NCBI GenBank assembly: GCA_028696815.1
Contig: JAQVGG010000011.1
Location: 1 to 41,590 of the forward strand
Source: Candidatus Altimarinota bacterium
Lineage (GTDB): Bacteria > Patescibacteriota > Gracilibacteria > BD1-5 > UBA6164
Length of the DNA: 41,590 bases
Direction of reading: 5' to 3'
Position 1 is the first letter of the stretch. Each line of letters starts with the position of its first letter. Below are positions 38,079-41,590 of the stretch, piece after piece. The notes below the pieces were generated by a model, which was given only the letters and a program-made list of their open reading frames with translations, was not told the origin of the DNA and ran no database searches. The position numbers and the translations under genes are program-made.

Positions 38079-40715
38079 CTAATTTTTCTTTAAAACTTCT
38101 AATAAACCATTACTTGATCCTTTTTTATATTTTATATTTACTGGAAAAGCTCAAAATAATGCTTCTCACCAATTAGTAGAATAAATTCTATCATCTAAAA
38201 ACACAACTATTCAGCTATCTTCTTTTGTTCTTATTAGTCTTCAAAACCCTTGTTTAAGTTTAATTATGGCTTTTGGTAGAGAGTAATCAGCAAAAGCATT
38301 TTTAAAAAGTATGCTTCTCGCCTGAAAAATAGGGTCTGATGGTACCATAAAAGGAACTTTATGAATAATTAAGTACTTAAGTTTTTCTCAAGAAATATCT
38401 ACTCCTTCCCAAAAAGTATCAGTTCATAATAGTACAGAGTTAGCATGATTTGATTTATAAAAGTCTAGTAGTTTATGTTTTCATCATCAAATTCATTGAG
38501 CATAGAGTGTTATACCCTCTTTTTTTAGAGGTATATTTAACTTTGAATAGACTTCTTTAATTGCAAAAAAAGCTGTAAATAAAACAAGTGTGCTTCATTT
38601 TACAACCATAAAAAAATCATGTAAAAAGTTTACGATGTTTGTCATATTGTTTTTTATGCTTCCCAAGTCATCTGGAACATAAAGTAAGGCTTGTTTAGAG
38701 TAGTCAAAGTCCGTTTGTAGAGATTTAAAATCAAATCCCTCTAGTCATAAAATATTGCTTATATAGTCAAAGCTATCATTTATTTTTAAAGTAGCACTAG
38801 TTAAAATACAAGAGTTTAATTTGTTCCACAAATTGTTGATAAGATATTCTCAGGGACTTAGTAATGTATACTCTAAGTAAAATCATTTGTTTTCAGTATA
38901 TGATATAATTGAAATAAATTTATTTATTGAGTTTTTATCTAGAACTACTCAAATTATATCAAGTATCATTTCTAAGTGAGAAATCTCTTTACTTAAGTGC
39001 ATATATATTTCTTCTGGAACTATCAGTAAATTATCTATTAACTCTGTTAATTTAATTCTTAATCATAAAGAAATTGATGCTATGTCTACATTGTCTATAT
39101 TACTATTAAAGAAGTCTGACTTAATTAAAGCAGTTTTGTATTTTGAATCTTCACTCACCTTTAAGCTTAAATATGCTCAAAACACATCAAACATAGATCA
39201 TACATCAAAAAGTAACGAATCCACCTTTTGGTTATAATTGTCTACTATAAATTTATGTTTTTTTAGAGAATTGTCTACAATCGAAAATGTTTTTTCTAGA
39301 TCTTTTATACTAAATCCTTTTTTTAATGTATTAGTAACTACATCTTCTAAATTATGTGACTCATCAATTATTAAGTTTTTTACTTTTCAAAGTATGTTAT
39401 TCTCTCAATCTATGTCCTGAAAGAGTATATTGTTATTTATGATAACTATGTTTGATCACCTTGCATTTCTTCTTGCTCTTACTGCAGGTTCTCTATCTTC
39501 ATACATATTTATAGCTGAAAAGGTCACCTTATCATCTGCATTTATCTCTCTTAAAAAAGAATACTCTGATCAGTAATAATCTAGCTCATCTAACTCATAT
39601 TCTTCTGAGTCAAATACCCAATATATTGTTTTCAGTAAAAAACTTGTTTTTTCTTTGCTTAAAAACTCTTCTTCATCAAAAAACCTTAAAAATGTGTATA
39701 TTCAAAGATAATTTCTTTTTCACTTAAGTTTTGTATATGTAAAATCGTATTCTAGATTATTTTTAAAAAATTTAAGATCTTTGTAGTAAATTTGATCTTG
39801 CAAAGCTTTAGTACTTGTGGTTATATAAACTTGTTCTCAATTTTTTATAGAATAAAGAATTGAGGGCAATAAATAAGCGAATGTTTTTCATACTCATGTG
39901 GGTGCTTCAATAGCTAATTTTTTATTATTATCTAGAGAAGATAAAACTTCATTATACATTATCTCTTGATTTTCTCTTGGTTCAATATTTTCTATTTTAG
40001 ACATAATTTGTCTAAAATCTTTAATCTTAATGTCTTTATCTTCCATTAATTGAATATACTCTTTTTTATCAGGAAAATTAGAAAAAAATAATTTTAAAAA
40101 CTTTGTTTTGTCTATATTTTTTTCCTTTTTGTCTACATAATTGTCTAAAATAAATCTAAATCCTGAATCTTCACTTTTAGATAATATATATGAAAATATT
40201 TTTTTATCTTGCTCATTTAAATCCTTTGTTTTGTCTATTATAAGTTTAAAAAGCTTAAGAGTTGCTATAGTATCATTTAAAGCCCTATGTGCTCACTCTA
40301 AATCTAAATTAAAAGAACTTGATAATGATTCCAAACTTAATGATTTTTCATATCTGAAAAAGATATTTGAAAGTAAAAAAGTATCTAAAGTTATATTGTT
40401 TCCCAGCGGTATTCAATAGCTAACTAAAAAATCTTTATCAAAATAGACATTATGTCACAATATAGGTAAATCTCATATAAACTCTATAACTTTGTCTTTT
40501 ATATAATCAAAAGTTGGTGCATTTTCTACATCTTTGTTAAATATATTTGTTATATTTGATGTTAGCTCTGGTATCTCAATTCCAGGATTTATAAGTGTAT
40601 CGAATTTTTCAATTATTTCAAAAGTAATAGGGTTAAACTTTACCAATGCTATTTCTATTATCTTATCAAAATTATTATCAAGTCATGTAGTTTCTAAATC
40701 AAGTGCAACAATCAT
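38079..40715 (-). CDS. dinG: DinG-family helicase with fused DEDDh exonuclease
   Basis: This 878-residue protein starts with a DnaQ-like exonuclease domain (about 1-165: ALDLETTGLD, ILGHNVYFDKDF, HRALNDTIA), then an XPD/DinG-like superfamily 2 helicase. The Walker A is APTGVGKT, the Walker B is DESHN, and late motifs are LLGTDTFWEGVDISG and KQGFGRLIRTKEDSG. Between Walker A and DESHN only one Cys is seen, so the four-Cys iron-sulfur site of E. coli DinG is absent. This matches the exonuclease-fused Gram-positive type. It probably acts in DNA repair or nucleic acid clearance. It stops with TAG and has no partner genes. Confidence 0.92.
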
Positions 40716-40732
40716 AAATTATTAAAATTATA

Positions 40733-40760
40733 TTGAAATTAAATTATTTGAGATTATAAT
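40733..40760 (+). promoter_or_regulatory. Promoter of the exported coiled-coil gene
   Basis: TTGAAA (40733-40738) and TATAAT (40755-40760) are 16 bases apart, about 25 bases before the ATG, in the short divergent spacer with dinG. Confidence 0.6.
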
Positions 40761-40790
40761 AATAATAATTAGCTAGAAACAAAAAGATAA

Positions 40791-41462
40791 ATGAAAAAAA
40801 TTGTAGTTACATTAATTGCTGTATTATTTTCTACTTTCTACATAAGTTATGCTTATTCAAGTTCAACTTATGAAGATATTTTTGAGCAAAATATAAATTC
40901 AGCAAAATTACTTGAAAAACATGTAGTTCAATTAAAAAAACAACTTGAATGATTTAAAGAAAAATATAATATTGAAAAAGATGAAAAGATAGATAAGACA
41001 ATTTACAATCTAGAAAGAATGGAAACAGGATTGATAAAAATACAAAACTATAAAGTAGAAGAAAATCTTGCTTCAAATATAATAAAAAATATTGTTAATG
41101 AGTTAAAAAACCTAAATTCAGATCTTTGATCATATCTAAAAAAAATAGTTGATAATAACAATACAGAAGTAAAAAAATATAGAGAAAAGTATATAAAAGT
41201 AATACCTCCTTTCTCAAATAATGTAAAAACAATTATATATGAACTAGCAACAAAAATTAAATCAAAGGACAAACTAACAAGTAAAGATAAACAAATAATT
41301 CAGAGTCTAAAAAATATGGAATCATACGCTAAAAATCTTGATAGATTTTCACAGGCTCAATTTAACACAAAAGCAGAGCTTAAAGATTATATGATAGAAA
41401 ATATATCAAATATAAAACTTGAGATTACAAGCATAAAAAAAGTTATAACTAAAAAAGACTAG
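40791..41462 (+). CDS. Exported coiled-coil protein of unknown function
   Basis: This 223-residue protein has a signal peptide (MKKIVVTLIAVLFSTFYISY, cleaved after YAYS or near it). It is then almost entirely charged helix with heptad-like spacing of Leu/Ile (HVVQLKKQLEGFKEKYN, IVNELKNLNSDLGSYLKKIV), so a long coiled coil is likely. No Cys and no domain was recognised. It has its own promoter and terminator. The protein is probably secreted or held at the surface. It ends in TAG. Confidence 0.75.
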
Positions 41463-41480
41463 GTTTGAAGTGCCCCCTAG

Positions 41481-41518
41481 AAAGTAGAGTCAAATAAAAA
41501 AGAGACTCTACTTTTTTT
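41481..41518 (+). terminator. Terminator after the exported coiled-coil gene
   Basis: AAAGTAGAGTC pairs with GACTCTACTTT around an A-rich loop, with a T-run after it. Confidence 0.92.
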
Positions 41519-41568
41519 GTGTTTTGAATAAAATAAGAAAAAGTATTTAATTTTTAATAAATATAAAA

Positions 41569-41590
41569 ATGAGAGAAATTAAATATACTA
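41569..41590 (+). CDS. Possible start of a gene cut by the window end
   Basis: An ATG follows an AT-rich stretch 50 bases after the terminator and opens MREIKYT before the sequence ends. Too little is present to say more. Confidence 0.3.

Noticed and set aside
1-41590. CRISPR array
   Set aside because: No regularly spaced direct repeats and no cas genes were found.

Overview
The window comes from an AT-rich bacterium that reads UGA as glycine (genetic code 25), which points to Candidatus Absconditabacteria (SR1) or Gracilibacteria. The basis is direct. Almost every long gene is cut into pieces under the standard code but becomes one full-length family member when TGA is read as Gly, including invariant glycines in the Walker A loops of PilB and Mfd and in the EF-Tu DCPGH motif. 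All stops that I could assign are TAA or TAG.

Layout, left to right. (1) typA/bipA behind a long leader hairpin. (2) A minus-strand pair, a FecR-domain protein and a CHASE2 class III nucleotide cyclase, divergent from a DivIC/FtsB-like gene. (3) A minus-strand translation block (two small basic proteins, tuf, rpsJ, rpmB, tRNA-Leu, rpsP, khpA) with tRNA-Ala and tRNA-Asp, separated by small palindromic repeats. (4) An ftsX gene followed by a fused ATP-grasp ligase/MATCAP-type metallopeptidase. (5) Two consecutive very large unknown membrane proteins (1166 and 928 aa), each with its own promoter and terminator. (6) queA, then a minus pair tsaB and a PH-domain membrane protein, then mfd and an FKBP lipoprotein. 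(7) A secreted Cys-motif protein, a REP-associated tyrosine transposase (RAYT), an SLH/S-layer-like protein of 1145 aa and a glycosyltransferase. (8) A roughly 170-nt candidate small RNA with its own promoter and terminator. (9) A type IV pilus assembly operon (unknown gene, PilO-like, pilB, pilC). (10) A DinG-type helicase with a fused exonuclease, and an exported coiled-coil protein.

The most interesting features are these. A RAYT gene occurs together with a family of ACCGGT-centred palindromes spread over the window, including one inside and one just before the RAYT gene itself. Two G-rich palindromic elements are inserted in frame within mfd. The small RNA is of unknown family. The ligase-peptidase fusion follows ftsX. 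The two giant proteins form a tandem pair. The S-layer-like protein, glycosyltransferase, pilus genes and giant membrane proteins together suggest a cell-surface and host-contact theme, which is inference only.
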